A DNA stretch of 64,000 nt. Origin: G963674835 sp963674835. GTDB taxonomy: Bacteria > Planctomycetota > Planctomycetia > Pirellulales > Thermoguttaceae. The stretch's first letter is position 1; every line of letters starts with the position of its first letter. The stretch covers positions 310,001 to 374,000 of the forward strand of contig CAXXKC010000003.1 in assembly GCA_963674835.2 (NCBI GenBank). The letters run 5' to 3'. Positions 25,445-34,369 of the stretch are shown here, one piece after another. Below the pieces are notes generated by a model. The model made no database searches and was not told the origin of the DNA. It was given only the letters and a program-made list of their open reading frames with translations. The position numbers and the translations under genes are program-made.

Positions 25445-26425
25445 TCACGTTGCGTCCGTGAATTGCGGAGCTACCGCACGGAGACGTTCCGCGAAATCCT
25501 CGACGGACTTACAGCGGTCAATGACAACCACCAGCGTCACCTGCCGAGGCTTCTCGGTCGTCTGCGGTTCCTCCTGGAAGAACACATTGTCGTGAAGTGG
25601 GGTGAAACTTGGCAGCCACGCAGCAAGAGTCTTGCCCTGTGTTGCGCGTAGACACGCAATCAACAGAATGGAACGGTTCTCATCGTATCGCGCCGGCTCA
25701 TTTGCCGACGACAATGCGCCTTCAAATCGAAACCTCACGATGTCATTCTTGGCGACAGAAGGACAGGTGATGAAGTGAACTTGCGTATGGATACGACTGC
25801 GTTCCCGGCTGAATCGCAATCGAAAAGGACTTTTCACACCGTGGAAATCTTCGTATGGGACTGTCTTGAAACCGCGCGCGAAAAGGAGTTGCCGTCCCTT
25901 TGACGCGATCTGACGTAACTGAGCGAATTGGGGTAAAGCCGAAAACTCCTTCGCATGCGCCCTGGCGGCTTCGACCTTCTTCGTAGCCCGAACAAGCGGA
26001 GCTACGACATGCTTCACCCGTTTCCGTAACCGCATCCGGAATTTGTCGTCCGGTGACTTCCACGGGATTATGTTCTTCATCTGCAAGTCGAAATGGACTC
26101 GCTGGTTGCCGTTGGGATCGTCGGGACGGGCGCGGAAATGGTCATCCCGAACAATGTAGATCACTGGCTTTCCTTGTCCGAAGGCGTATCCCGCCTCGTA
26201 GTAGACGGATGGACGTGCGTGGGTCAGGTCAGCGATGCAGATGTCGGCATCGTTCAGAAGACTGAAGATTTTATCGTCAATGTCTTCATTGTGTTCCACG
26301 CGATCCACCCGAAGAGGCGTGATGCGGAACTCCCGTAGCACGGGCTGAACCGCTCCGCGATAGATTGCATCAACGTCCCGATGCCCAAACGCACTGGCTA
26401 CAAAGCATTTCATCGTCATCGGCAT
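25445..26425 (-). CDS. TIR/nucleoside-deoxyribosyltransferase-like protein
   Basis: About 326 residues from ATG 26425 (an upstream ATG at 26488 is possible). The N-terminal ~120 residues read CFVASAFGHRDVDAIYRG, DDKIFSLLNDADICIADLTH and VYYEAGYAFGQGKPVIYIV. This is the Rossmann-like pattern shared by nucleoside deoxyribosyltransferase-like and TIR-like domains found in many antiphage effectors. The conserved Glu in YYEAGYA is in the usual catalytic position. The C-terminal half is unknown. Placement near a restriction system makes a defence role plausible but unproven. Confidence 0.55.
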   Translation of the reverse strand: MPMTMKCFVASAFGHRDVDAIYRGAVQPVLREFRITPLRVDRVEHNEDIDDKIFSLLNDADICIADLTHARPSVYYEAGYAFGQGKPVIYIVRDDHFRARPDDPNGNQRVHFDLQMKNIIPWKSPDDKFRMRLRKRVKHVVAPLVRATKKVEAARAHAKEFSALPQFAQLRQIASKGRQLLFARGFKTVPYEDFHGVKSPFRLRFSRERSRIHTQVHFITCPSVAKNDIVRFRFEGALSSANEPARYDENRSILLIACLRATQGKTLAAWLPSFTPLHDNVFFQEEPQTTEKPRQVTLVVVIDRCKSVEDFAERLRAVAPQFTDAT

Positions 26426-26743
26426 CACGCTCTCGTCGTGAGGTATGCCTCCTGATGACAACTGTCCCAGTCCGCTATGTTCTGCCATCAGCGGCTGACG
26501 CGTGCTGGTGGAGCCGCCGAATCCTATTTGTAAAACAGACTCACATCCGGCATCAACTGGCTGGCATTGTCAGGCAGCAGGATGCCAGGAGCAACCGAAC
26601 GAGATATGTCGTGTCACCCCACCCAAAAACCTTCCCCAGCAGTATGAGGTTGATCAAAGAGAACTCCAAGATGGAGGCGGCTCGGGAGCATCAGGATGCG
26701 TTCGAGTTCTGGAGGAGTCGAGGGGGAGGCGACCGCGTCTCGC
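26426..26743. other. Position note: no extra gene recognised around the TIR-like start
   Basis: About 320 bases between the TIR-like start and the end of the next gene. Forward frames here have no recognisable product. No structured element was seen. Confidence 0.3.
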
Positions 26744-27061
26744 TCACCGCCGCAAAATGAGAATCCAGAGAAACACGGCGGGGATGATCGCCACGGTCAA
26801 CATCGCTGCTCCCACAACGACCGACCGAAGTCGAGGAGCGGTACCTACTGCAACCTTTCTACCGGCACTATCTGCCTCGCACCCACACTTTGGGCAAGTG
26901 ACCCCGCCCTCGACCCACATGCGCCACGTCTTCGTCACCGGTGATTGAATTCGGGGAAGCGGCTCTCCGCAGTCAGGACAAGCTCTTCGCCGTCCCATGC
27001 CGAACAGAAGCACAAGCAGGACGACAAGGAATGGTAGGAACACCGGGAGCATGGCGGTCAT
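26744..27061 (-). CDS. Small membrane protein with zinc-ribbon
   Basis: 105 residues from ATG 27061, preceded by AGAGGA. An N-terminal membrane helix (LPVFLPFLVVLLVLLFGM) is followed by two CxxC pairs (CPDCGEPL and CPKCGCEA), a zinc-ribbon. A second helix (VVVGAAMLTVAIIPAVFLWI) and a short basic tail complete it. The ribbon sits between the helices. Function unknown. Confidence 0.6.
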   Translation of the reverse strand: MTAMLPVFLPFLVVLLVLLFGMGRRRACPDCGEPLPRIQSPVTKTWRMWVEGGVTCPKCGCEADSAGRKVAVGTAPRLRSVVVGAAMLTVAIIPAVFLWILILRR

Positions 27062-27233
27062 CGGTCTTGTCCTCTGCACTCTGGTCAATCCGGCATTCGC
27101 TCGTCAGCGACGCCATCCTGACGATTTCTCCCCAGCGTCCAGGAGATGGCGAGGTCGGAACACCCCTCACCGTTGACCCGCCACATAATCATACCGCCGT
27201 GAGTGGGGCATGGACAGGGCGGTCCAGGTCAAA

Positions 27234-27686
27234 TCACACTCCCGTGACCTCGATCTGCGCCCCAACCGCCTGGAGAATCTCTGCCGCCGTCTCAACATCC
27301 GGCAGGTGCAGACGCACCTCGATTTGCCCCGACATCTTTGGGCTCTGCACCGAAGCGTCAAAGGTCAGGGAGAGCAGTGTGGGGCTCGCGGTGAACACAA
27401 TGTTCCGGAACTGAGGATCGTCGTACCGCATATTGACGTTGATCGTGTTATACAGCCCGGCTTTCACCACAAGTCGTTCTTCGGACAAGACGAAGAAACC
27501 GATGAAGCGGGTGCGCTTTCGATGGCAATACGCACCCGGCGACTTGAAATCCCTGAAGAGTGCTGTCTCCGCAATTCCTTCGGCGACGACGAGAATTGGA
27601 CTCTCCGCCTCCAGTTCCTCGCGGAGCGGAGCGGGAAGCCGTCCCAGACCAAGAAAGCCTGATAGTGTCTGTGTTAGTGTGTCCAC
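27234..27686 (-). CDS. Hypothetical protein, PH-like beta-rich
   Basis: 150 residues with alternating beta strands (ESPILVVAEGIAETALFRDF, RFIGFFVLSEERLVVKAG, FRNIVFTASPTLLSLTFDA) and a C-terminal helix (VETAAEILQAVGAQIE). The pattern resembles bacterial PH-like domains but no signature is decisive. No signal peptide. It is co-directional with the membrane zinc-ribbon gene. Confidence 0.5.
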   Translation of the reverse strand: MDTLTQTLSGFLGLGRLPAPLREELEAESPILVVAEGIAETALFRDFKSPGAYCHRKRTRFIGFFVLSEERLVVKAGLYNTINVNMRYDDPQFRNIVFTASPTLLSLTFDASVQSPKMSGQIEVRLHLPDVETAAEILQAVGAQIEVTGV

Positions 27687-28086
27687 TGGTCATTCCCCTT
27701 CATTACCCGCGTCTCCTTTATACCATTCGTCACTGGATGACAACCATTGGAGCGAGAATCGCCGAACCAGGGCAACTTGTGGTAGCCCCGTCTTCTGGTG
27801 GAGGGATGATCCCTGCAGCCTGCAAGGCGATTGGGCGGCAACGGCTGGCGACTGACGAGGACCGAAGCACGGCACTCGTGACGCGAAAGAGGTTGGTGGA
27901 AATGGGAGGGATAATAGGTCACAGCGATCTTCTTGGGCGCGCCTCTGGACGTGGCGGCTGGGGAGCAGCGAGGATAAGATGGACTGCGGGGGCGTCGCAG
28001 ATCGATTCCAGGCACGCGCAAATGGGGAATGCCGGTTAATACAGGTTTGTTTCATTTTGTGGAGGGTTCACGTCATGGGGGGTCAG
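27687..28086. other. Intergenic region
   Basis: About 400 bases up to the left end of the IS1380 element. No gene, repeat or regulatory site was recognised. Confidence 0.3.
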
Positions 28087-29611
28087 AAGAAGTTCCTGAA
28101 TCCGTGAGCTTCGATGGCTTGTTCTTGGGATAGATCAACCGGTGGTTGGTGCTCTTGGCTGACAGAAGCAGGTGTAGACGCACTGCCAGACCGATCTCCA
28201 CGGATTGCCTCGCCACAGCGACAGGCCCCATCGGTTCGAGTGCCGAGTCAGTCGGGCGGCGAAGTACATCAGGTCTTGGATCACACTTCGCAACCGACGC
28301 CGAGAGACCGGCTTGGGAAGTGGCATCTTCCCTTCCGGCGGCAAGGACTTGTTTTCGGCCAATGCCGTCTGACCGCACAGCCGCAACACGTTGTAGGCCA
28401 CCAGCCCCAACGACAGCATCAAGGCGTTGGTGGCGAACTTCCCGCTTGGTAAACGCTCCAGGTCCAGGTCCGATTTCAGTTCGGAGTGGAACTGCTCGCT
28501 GGTGCTGTGCTCGTGATACAGGGCGATAACCTTCTTGGGGGCAAGCTTCAGACTGGTCCACCAGGTCGAGATCTCGATCTCCGGAACCAACAAGCGCTGA
28601 CCCTCGGCAGTGATCGTCCGCTGGATCACCTCGAACACCACACGGTACGGCTTCCCGTCCCGTTCCTTCCAGGTCTCGCCCGTCCAGATCTCCTTGCCCA
28701 CCCGAGGCTCTTCACACGTGCCATACGCCTGAGCCTCCTCCAGCCAGTCTGCCTCCGACTCCTTCCGCAGATTGCGCTTGATGATCCAGTCCACGTACTT
28801 CTTTTTCCGCAGGCGACGGAGGTTTTCGCCGTCGTCGTTGCCGGCATCCATCCGCACCAGAAGCTTGCCCTGCGTGATCAGCCTGGCCAAGTCAACGGCT
28901 TGGTCCAGGAAGTCAGGTGTACCCTCTTGCACATGCTGGTTGCCGGGGCGCAACTCGCAGTGAATCAGGTAGCCCTCCTGGCCCAAGTAGGCGAAGTTCG
29001 GAGCGTAGCCATCCAGATTCTTGTACGTCCACGCCACTCCCTCCTTCTTCGTGCCGCTGTTGTCCAACGGCGATACGTCGACGTCCAAGGCAATCCAGTC
29101 GTCCTGGCAGGGCGTCAGGACCGGGGCGTGCCGGGCGACCATCCGAGCCGACTCCTCATGCAACGTCCCAATCGGGGTCGTCCCCAGAGCGTCCATCCGT
29201 TGCCGGAGCGTTTCCTCAGAAGGAAGCTTGGTCAGGCCCATCGCTCGCCGGAAGAATGCTTCTTGGCGATACGCTTCGATGTCGGCGTAGTCGCTCTTGC
29301 CCAAACACAAAAGACCGATCATCGCCACCAGCACATCGCCATGCGGCACCTCGGGACGCTTTCGCTCTCCCAGGCAGATGTCGTTAAGCCGCTTTCGAAG
29401 CAACGCCTGTCCCAGCAGGGCTCCGGCCAGGGCCAACCCCGAGTGCGAAACGAGGACCTCGTCGGTCTGTTTGATGATGAATTCCATGGGCCTCACTGCC
29501 TCACCTTACGGGTGAACTGCTGTTGCCCACGATCATCGCCGAAATCCTCTGAAAAACAAGGCCATTCACCCGCTCACACGCAAAGCAAGTTCACGGAACC
29601 AGGAAGTTCTT
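28087..29611 (-). mobile_element. IS1380-family insertion sequence
   Basis: About 1525 bp. Imperfect terminal inverted repeats: AAGAAGTTCCTGAATCCGTG at the left, and AAGAACTTCCTGGTTCCGTG read inward from the right. No target duplication was found at the proposed ends, so the boundaries are approximate or the insertion is old. The right end truncates a thioesterase gene. Confidence 0.75.
28135..29487 (-). CDS. IS1380-family transposase
   Basis: 450 residues from ATG 29487, preceded by AGTGAGG. The N-terminus (ALLGQALLRKRLNDICLG) and DDE-type motifs WIALDVDVSPLDNSG and KLLVRMDAGNDDGEN are those of IS1380 transposases. The C-terminal YHEHSTSEQFHSELKSDLDL carries the catalytic Glu region. Apparently intact and potentially active. 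Confidence 0.88.
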   Translation of the reverse strand: MEFIIKQTDEVLVSHSGLALAGALLGQALLRKRLNDICLGERKRPEVPHGDVLVAMIGLLCLGKSDYADIEAYRQEAFFRRAMGLTKLPSEETLRQRMDALGTTPIGTLHEESARMVARHAPVLTPCQDDWIALDVDVSPLDNSGTKKEGVAWTYKNLDGYAPNFAYLGQEGYLIHCELRPGNQHVQEGTPDFLDQAVDLARLITQGKLLVRMDAGNDDGENLRRLRKKKYVDWIIKRNLRKESEADWLEEAQAYGTCEEPRVGKEIWTGETWKERDGKPYRVVFEVIQRTITAEGQRLLVPEIEISTWWTSLKLAPKKVIALYHEHSTSEQFHSELKSDLDLERLPSGKFATNALMLSLGLVAYNVLRLCGQTALAENKSLPPEGKMPLPKPVSRRRLRSVIQDLMYFAARLTRHSNRWGLSLWRGNPWRSVWQCVYTCFCQPRAPTTG

Positions 29612-30041
29612 AACCGACATTCATATCAGGTTCAGAGATGTCGACACCGGAGGGCATGTGAACAACGTGGTCTATCTCGCCTATTTCGAAGAGGGCAGAA
29701 AGGAATTCGTACGTTCGCTGTTCGGAATCGTGAATCCTGAAGATTACAACTTCATCATAGCGCACCTAAGTTGTGATTTCTTGAAGCCGATTAGGATCGT
29801 CGACACAGTTTGCGTAGAAGTATGGGTCGGAGAAATCGGGCGGAAGCACTTCGATTTCCTTTACAGGCTGGTCGGGAAAGACAAGAATCACGATGAGCCC
29901 ACGGTGTATGCAGAAGGGCGGTCGGTGCAAGTGTTTTTCGACTACAAGACGAACACTTCGATTCCCATACCCGGGCATATTCGAAAAGAGCTGTCAGCAT
30001 ATGCCATCGAGAGAATGGAATCGGAAGAAACAGGAGGTTAG
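29612..30041 (+). pseudogene. YbgC-type acyl-CoA thioesterase, N-terminally truncated
   Basis: The frame is open from the insertion-sequence boundary and reads IHIRFRDVDTGGHVNNVVYL then AYFEEGRKEFVRS, the hotdog-fold signature of 4-hydroxybenzoyl-CoA thioesterase relatives. These hydrolyse acyl-CoA thioesters. The first ~10 residues and start codon are missing, presumably replaced by the IS1380 end. The GTG at 29658 would start after the conserved motif. The rest, to the stop at 30041, is of usual length. Probably non-functional unless a fusion start is used. Confidence 0.65.
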
Positions 30042-30056
30042 TGGAGACAAACCAAC

Positions 30057-30076
30057 AGGTCATCGTGACCTTTTTT
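30057..30076 (+). terminator. Terminator after thioesterase
   Basis: GGTCA-TCG-TGACC hairpin followed by TTTTTT, 15 bases after the thioesterase stop. Confidence 0.7.
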
Positions 30077-30239
30077 AGAAAACCCAAGCAGTACTTCTTC
30101 TCGCCAGAGGCAGTTGGATACCTTCCACCTGGGCATACACCATCCGCCCCTCGCCTCCGAAGACAACCCTCAAACCCGCCTCCCAAAACTCCCTCCCCAT
30201 GATCTTCCAAGTACTCCCCCTGCACCTTCCCGACTTTTG

Positions 30240-30461
30240 ACAAAAAAATCGGAGGAGCAGGGTTCGGGCGAATCTCCGTCGCCTGTTTTTGTCTCGAAAG
30301 TGGCTTTCTCGGAGTAAGCCCTCGAAGATATTGCCGAGGGGAATTCGGATTATTCTCCCCAGCACCTTCCCCGACTTTCGAGAAAAAAATCGGAGGAGCA
30401 GGGTTCGGGCGAATCTCCGTCGCCTGTTTTTGTCTCGAAAGTGGCTTTCTCGGAGTAAGCC
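30240..30461. repeat. 141-bp tandem repeat array, left part
   Basis: The word GGAGTAAGCC recurs at 30311 and 30452 (period 141). The sequence around it (CTCGAAGATATTGCCGAGG; TCGGAGGAGCAGGGTTCGGG; TCTCGAAAGTGGCTTTC) repeats almost exactly. A third unit continues on the far side of the second ISAs1 copy. Peptides in all frames repeat accordingly and do not look like proteins. Confidence 0.8.
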
Positions 30462-31719
30462 CAGGGCGATTGCACCATAAGTCACTGTCCGAAGAGCACT
30501 TGTTCGAGATAGGAATCATCCCAACCGGCGGCGAGCCGTTTGTTCTTCACGCCGACCTTCAACGTGTGGTTGTTCTTCAGTAGGCTCAAGGCTGTACGGC
30601 GGAGGATGCTGAAGTTGGCGTCGGCGTGTCCGCGGCGGAGTCGGGATTGGTCTTCCTGGAACGTCACATCGAGTTGCCAATGCAGACGATTCTCGATCGA
30701 CCAGTGGCTGCGGACCGCCTCGGCAAATCGCCGCGCCGAGAGCTTCTTGCTCAGGATGTAGTAACGCTCTTCATAGCACACCTTGCCGTCGCGCACGGTG
30801 TCGCTGATCGCCATGCCGATGGCGGCCAACTTCGGCCAGCGATTCCGGTCGGGAAGATCCTTGGGAACCTCGCAGACGAAGTAGACCCGCCGCTCCTGGC
30901 GACCGTGCCCTTTCTCGTCGGTTTGATGCCGGCTGACCGCCACGCGGGTAAAGTCTGCGTTCCGCTGGCAGAGGAAGTGCCACGCGATGCCGTCGTACAA
31001 AGTACGTTGGTTCTCCTTGACCGCCAACACGTAATGGGCCTTGGCATCAAGGATCGCTTGGGCAATCTCCGTCTGACAGCCCATCGCATCGATGGTCACC
31101 AGACAACCCGAGATTTCCAGGATTCTCAGCAGTTGCGGGATAGCCGTGATCTCATTGCTTTTCTCGTCCACGACCACTTGCCCCAGACTGATCTGATTGG
31201 CGGTGGCCCAGGCGCTGACCATATGAATAGCCGACTTGCTGGTCGCAGCGTCGAAGCTGCGGCGGAGAGTCTTGCCGTCGATGGCCACCACTTGGCCGTC
31301 GGTGATTTCATGCAACGCGGTGATCCAACTCAAGAGGCAGGCCTCGAATTCGGCAGGCTTGATCGCGCCCAGAACGGCATTGAAGCGGTCATGGGATGGA
31401 ATGCCGCTGCTGAGATCCAGGAACCGTGCCAGCCACTTCCGCTTCTTGCGGCCATACTCGGCGATGGAAACGAAATCATCCGCGCCGCAGATCACGGCGC
31501 AGATGGCGATCGTGACAATGTTGATCAGCGGGTGCGTAACTTTACGTCGGCGTGGATCGGTGAGTTCTTCAAAATGCTCCTGAATACGGGCAGAGGCTCG
31601 TTTGGGCATGGCAGACTTCCAAGGCGACCACGATCCGTCCGCCAGCACCAACATGGCAGAACCAACGAATCGCATTGCCCTATTCATACCAGATTGCCCA
31701 ATATGGCGCAATCGCCCTG
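30462..31719 (-). mobile_element. ISAs1-family insertion sequence, copy 2
   Basis: 1258 bp with the same terminal repeats as copy 1, in opposite orientation. The 10-bp target duplication GGAGTAAGCC lies at 30452-30461 and 31720-31729. It is inserted within the 141-bp repeat array. The encoded protein is identical to copy 1, so both moved recently. Confidence 0.92.
30482..31609 (-). CDS. ISAs1-family transposase (copy 2)
   Basis: 375 residues, identical to the copy at 20019-21146, with intact DDE residues (Asp111, Asp174, Glu306). The open frame continues upstream past the element end into repeat sequence, but the start at 31609 corresponds to the chosen start of copy 1. Confidence 0.92.
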   Translation of the reverse strand: MPKRASARIQEHFEELTDPRRRKVTHPLINIVTIAICAVICGADDFVSIAEYGRKKRKWLARFLDLSSGIPSHDRFNAVLGAIKPAEFEACLLSWITALHEITDGQVVAIDGKTLRRSFDAATSKSAIHMVSAWATANQISLGQVVVDEKSNEITAIPQLLRILEISGCLVTIDAMGCQTEIAQAILDAKAHYVLAVKENQRTLYDGIAWHFLCQRNADFTRVAVSRHQTDEKGHGRQERRVYFVCEVPKDLPDRNRWPKLAAIGMAISDTVRDGKVCYEERYYILSKKLSARRFAEAVRSHWSIENRLHWQLDVTFQEDQSRLRRGHADANFSILRRTALSLLKNNHTLKVGVKNKRLAAGWDDSYLEQVLFGQ

Positions 31720-31860
31720 GGAGTAAGCCCTCGAAGATATTGCCGAGGGGAATTCGGATTATTCTCCCCAGCACCTTCCCCGACTTTCGAGAAAAAAATC
31801 GGAGGAGGAGGGTTCGGGCGAATCTCCGTCGCCTGTTTTTGTGTCGAAAGTGGCTTTCGG
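31720..31860. repeat. 141-bp tandem repeat array, right part
   Basis: The third repeat unit, interrupted from the left part by ISAs1 copy 2. It ends in a variant tail (GTGTCGAAAGTGGCTTTCGG) that passes into a different, shorter repeat at 31900-31975. Confidence 0.75.
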
Positions 31861-31873
31861 CGGGGGCGGTGGG

Positions 31874-31974
31874 AAAAAGGTCAGGGTGACCTTTTTGGGG
31901 TCGCTGGTTTTGTGTCGAAAGTGGGTGTGGGCGGGAGCGGTGGTGGCGGGCAAAAGGGTCAGGCTGACCTTTTT
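31874..31974. repeat. Paired GGTCAGG-TGACC hairpins in a ~78-bp direct repeat
   Basis: Two hairpins lie at 31874-31896 and 31952-31974, with arms AAAAAGGTCA/TGACCTTTTT and AAAAGGGTCA/TGACCTTTTT. Each is followed by TTGGGGTCGCT and belongs to a ~78-bp direct repeat starting at TTTTGTGTCGAAAGTGG. The A/T-flanked arms would work as bidirectional terminators. Confidence 0.6.
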
Positions 31975-32069
31975 GGGGTCGCTCCCCCTTGCGTGAACAT
32001 GGCTTTGGATCGGCTGTCGAAGCCGATGGTGAGCCACTTCGAGCAACGTTCCCGTGACTCAACCAATAA

Positions 32070-32091
32070 GGTAGCCAAAAAATTGGCTACC
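32070..32091. repeat. Palindromic hairpin 5
   Basis: Perfect 9-bp arms GGTAGCCAA and TTGGCTACC with loop AAAA. Confidence 0.65.
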
Positions 32092-32245
32092 AGAAGGGTT
32101 CACCCCTTGCGGTCCCGCAATTCTCGGCGTAATCCTGCTCTGCGATAAGTGGGTGATCGTGGATTCCAGTGGGGCTGACCTGGTCCGTATTACCTTGCAC
32201 TTTGCACTCCTGCCCAGTGCATAGTGCGAGGGAATAGCAGATGTC

Positions 32246-32269
32246 CTGTTGGAAAAGTTTTTCCAACAG
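32246..32269. repeat. Palindromic hairpin 6
   Basis: Perfect 11-bp arms CTGTTGGAAAA and TTTTCCAACAG around GT. Same style as hairpins 1-5. Confidence 0.65.
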
Positions 32270-32467
32270 CCTCCTGCCCTCCGTAGCGGCGATCCGGAAT
32301 CGTTTGGCGTATCCCGACGAATCTGGTATATTACGACAACTCCAAAGTTACGTTGTCTTACTGGGACGCCGCTCGATCTTCGGGCATCCAGGGCGTCCGG
32401 CGAAGCCCGAACGTCTCGGCTTCAGCCTTCTCGTCCGATTTCATTTTTCCAGCAAAGGAATGCGCTC

Positions 32468-32761
32468 ATGGTACAGAAACCCCAACCCAAACCAGCCCCA
32501 GTACTCGTCCGTTGTGCGGACCACCAGTACGCTCCCGCCGTCATCACCTGCATCCATGTCTTCAACAGGACCGCCACCCGGTGCGTTGCTGTTCCCCAAC
32601 CAGATGGAACGGAAATCGAGGGTGACTGGCTTTGTCCAAGTTGTTTCCGGGAACACCTGATTGATGGCATCGAGGGCGTGGACAACCTCCGGACCGCTTG
32701 CCTTCATTGTGCGAGAGAACTCATCGCTGGGCTGGAGATTGTCCCCTGGCAGGAAGTGTGA
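32468..32761 (+). CDS. Small Cys-rich (zinc-finger-like) protein
   Basis: 97 residues from ATG 32468, preceded by AAAGGA. It has CPSCFREH and CLHCARE, plus upstream Cys/His residues (VRCADHQ, TCIHVF), a likely zinc-binding arrangement. No recognised family. The frame is open upstream, but the ribosome site supports this start. Confidence 0.55.
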   Translation: MVQKPQPKPAPVLVRCADHQYAPAVITCIHVFNRTATRCVAVPQPDGTEIEGDWLCPSCFREHLIDGIEGVDNLRTACLHCARELIAGLEIVPWQEV

Positions 32762-33505
32762 GGGTGTTCTCGGATGCGCGCCGGGCGGAATGCGGAGCCG
32801 ACTGGGACGACCGAGGCGGAACCGGGCGTAATGCGGAGCCATCTGGGACAGGCGAGGCAGAAAGTGGCGGAACCGAGGCGGAACACAGAGGCAGTCAGGA
32901 CGCCCTGCCCGGACCTCAGCGATGACCAGGACTGCCGAGGCAGCACCAGAGGCATTTGGTTGTCATGGATGGTCATGTTCGGAAACGACGCGGTGATGCA
33001 GAAGGAACACGGAGAACAATATGATCTACGCGACAATCCATCGGTACCAGATGGAAGCCGATCATGGTCGCCCCAGAAGGCGAACGGAAGGCGGTAGACA
33101 CTGCCAGAGGGAATGCGAGGTAGCGAGGTATCCCCAAGCATCGTCCAGGACCACCAGGACCGCCTCGGTTATTAAGATGTCCCTTTCCATCAGATCGAAG
33201 CCGATCCCGAGCACCCGCCAGGGTGCGACCACGGAACGAGGTGCTGCTGGGAGGGACGGGGTGGTAACGACCAGAGCAATAGGACATTCGCAGGACTGAA
33301 GCTGACTCCGTAGCCACTCCCCAGCCTGTCCGAACCTTCGTGAGGACTCCGTAGCCGTAGTATCTAGTAAGTACTCATTACATTCAATCAGCTAAGGATA
33401 GACCTATATAGTAGTTGGGCGAATCCTGAAACTTTTCTGGAAAAAGTCGAGATCATTCTGACAAATCTTGAAGAACGGACACTATATAAAGGCAAGGAGG
33501 AAAAA
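32762..33505. other. Intergenic region with iteron-like repeats
   Basis: Two copies of CGGGCG(G/T)AATGCGGAGCC at about 32785 and 32821, and CGAGGCGGAAC at 32811 and 32874. Then an AT-rich stretch at 33360-33500 ends in AAGGAGG before the next gene. Iterons followed by an AT-rich segment and a winged-helix protein resemble a plasmid-type origin. No encoded gene was recognised. Confidence 0.4.
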
Positions 33506-34369
33506 ATGGACTTTTTGAAATCAAGGCTGAGCGTGTGGGTCGTGATCCCCACGAAACGATGTGATCTGGCATATTCCGATCTGTTGATCTACTCTGCCCT
33601 CTGTTCGCAGGATCAATTTGGAAAACATCCCACTGCCAACCGACTGGCATGGCTGACCGGATTGGTCCAGGAGACTGCTGCCCACAGCCTGGAGCGACTG
33701 GAGGAAACGGGGCTTTGCGACAGAGGTCGCCCGGTGTTTAACAAGGACTGCTTTCGCTTAATAAAGCGTCCATCTGCCGACCACTGGTCGAAGCGGTACG
33801 TGCGGTGGCAATGCTTGGTGCGAGCCAATGCTCCAGATGGACTGACCGTTCCGGACGCGATGATCTACTCATTTTTTCTGCACAATGCCAGAAACGCGTA
33901 TGAGCCACCCGGTGGTTGGACCTGTTCCAACCTGGGCGAGAACCTCGGCATGGATAGGAAGACCGTGTCGCGGGTGATCGACCGCCTGATCGATGCAGAA
34001 CTTCTGGCGAACCAGGACGGCAACTGGGCGGTGGCGCATCCGGACGAATTGCGAGGCGCGCAACTGGAATGGTTCCGACGCCGAAGTGAGCCGAAGAAGC
34101 CCCGGTCCATCGTGTTCTTCTCGCCCCAAAATCCACCGCTCGACCTCTCAGAAGCACCTCTGGTAGAGGACCCCGTCACAGACTGCTTGACGGAAGTTCG
34201 GGACTACGCTGGTGCCACTGGCAAGATCGAAACGAAGGAAGAAATGAAGGCTCTTCTGAACATCATGCTTCAGAAGGCTATCGTGAACGGCGCGTTGGTG
34301 GAAGACTGGCGGACGCTCGTGGACCAAGAGTTGGAAGCGTTGCACGCGGACGTTGAGAGGCAGACGTGA
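33506..34369 (+). CDS. Winged-helix protein, replication-initiator-like
   Basis: 287 residues with strong ribosome site AAGGAGG. Two helix-turn-helix regions are visible: residues ~22-75 (YSDLLIYSALCSQDQFG, TANRLAWLTGLVQETAAHSL) and ~115-175 (CSNLGENLGMDRKTVSRVID). Paired winged helices of this kind occur in plasmid replication initiators and DnaD-like loaders. The C-terminal third is acidic and unassigned. Its downstream neighbour starts inside its stop codon. Confidence 0.5.
   Translation: MDFLKSRLSVWVVIPTKRCDLAYSDLLIYSALCSQDQFGKHPTANRLAWLTGLVQETAAHSLERLEETGLCDRGRPVFNKDCFRLIKRPSADHWSKRYVRWQCLVRANAPDGLTVPDAMIYSFFLHNARNAYEPPGGWTCSNLGENLGMDRKTVSRVIDRLIDAELLANQDGNWAVAHPDELRGAQLEWFRRRSEPKKPRSIVFFSPQNPPLDLSEAPLVEDPVTDCLTEVRDYAGATGKIETKEEMKALLNIMLQKAIVNGALVEDWRTLVDQELEALHADVERQT

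Noticed and set aside
28486..29613. + strand frame over the IS1380 transposase
   Set aside because: Antisense to an intact transposase.
30240..31974. CRISPR-like array
   Set aside because: Units are 141 and ~78 bp, nearly identical throughout, without spacers or cas genes.
30482..32062. 526-codon extension of the ISAs1 transposase into the repeat array
   Set aside because: The extra N-terminus is repeat DNA; element boundaries and copy 1 show the true start at 31609.
32774..33097. 107-codon + frame as a gene
   Set aside because: No ribosome site, repeat-driven composition and no recognisable product.
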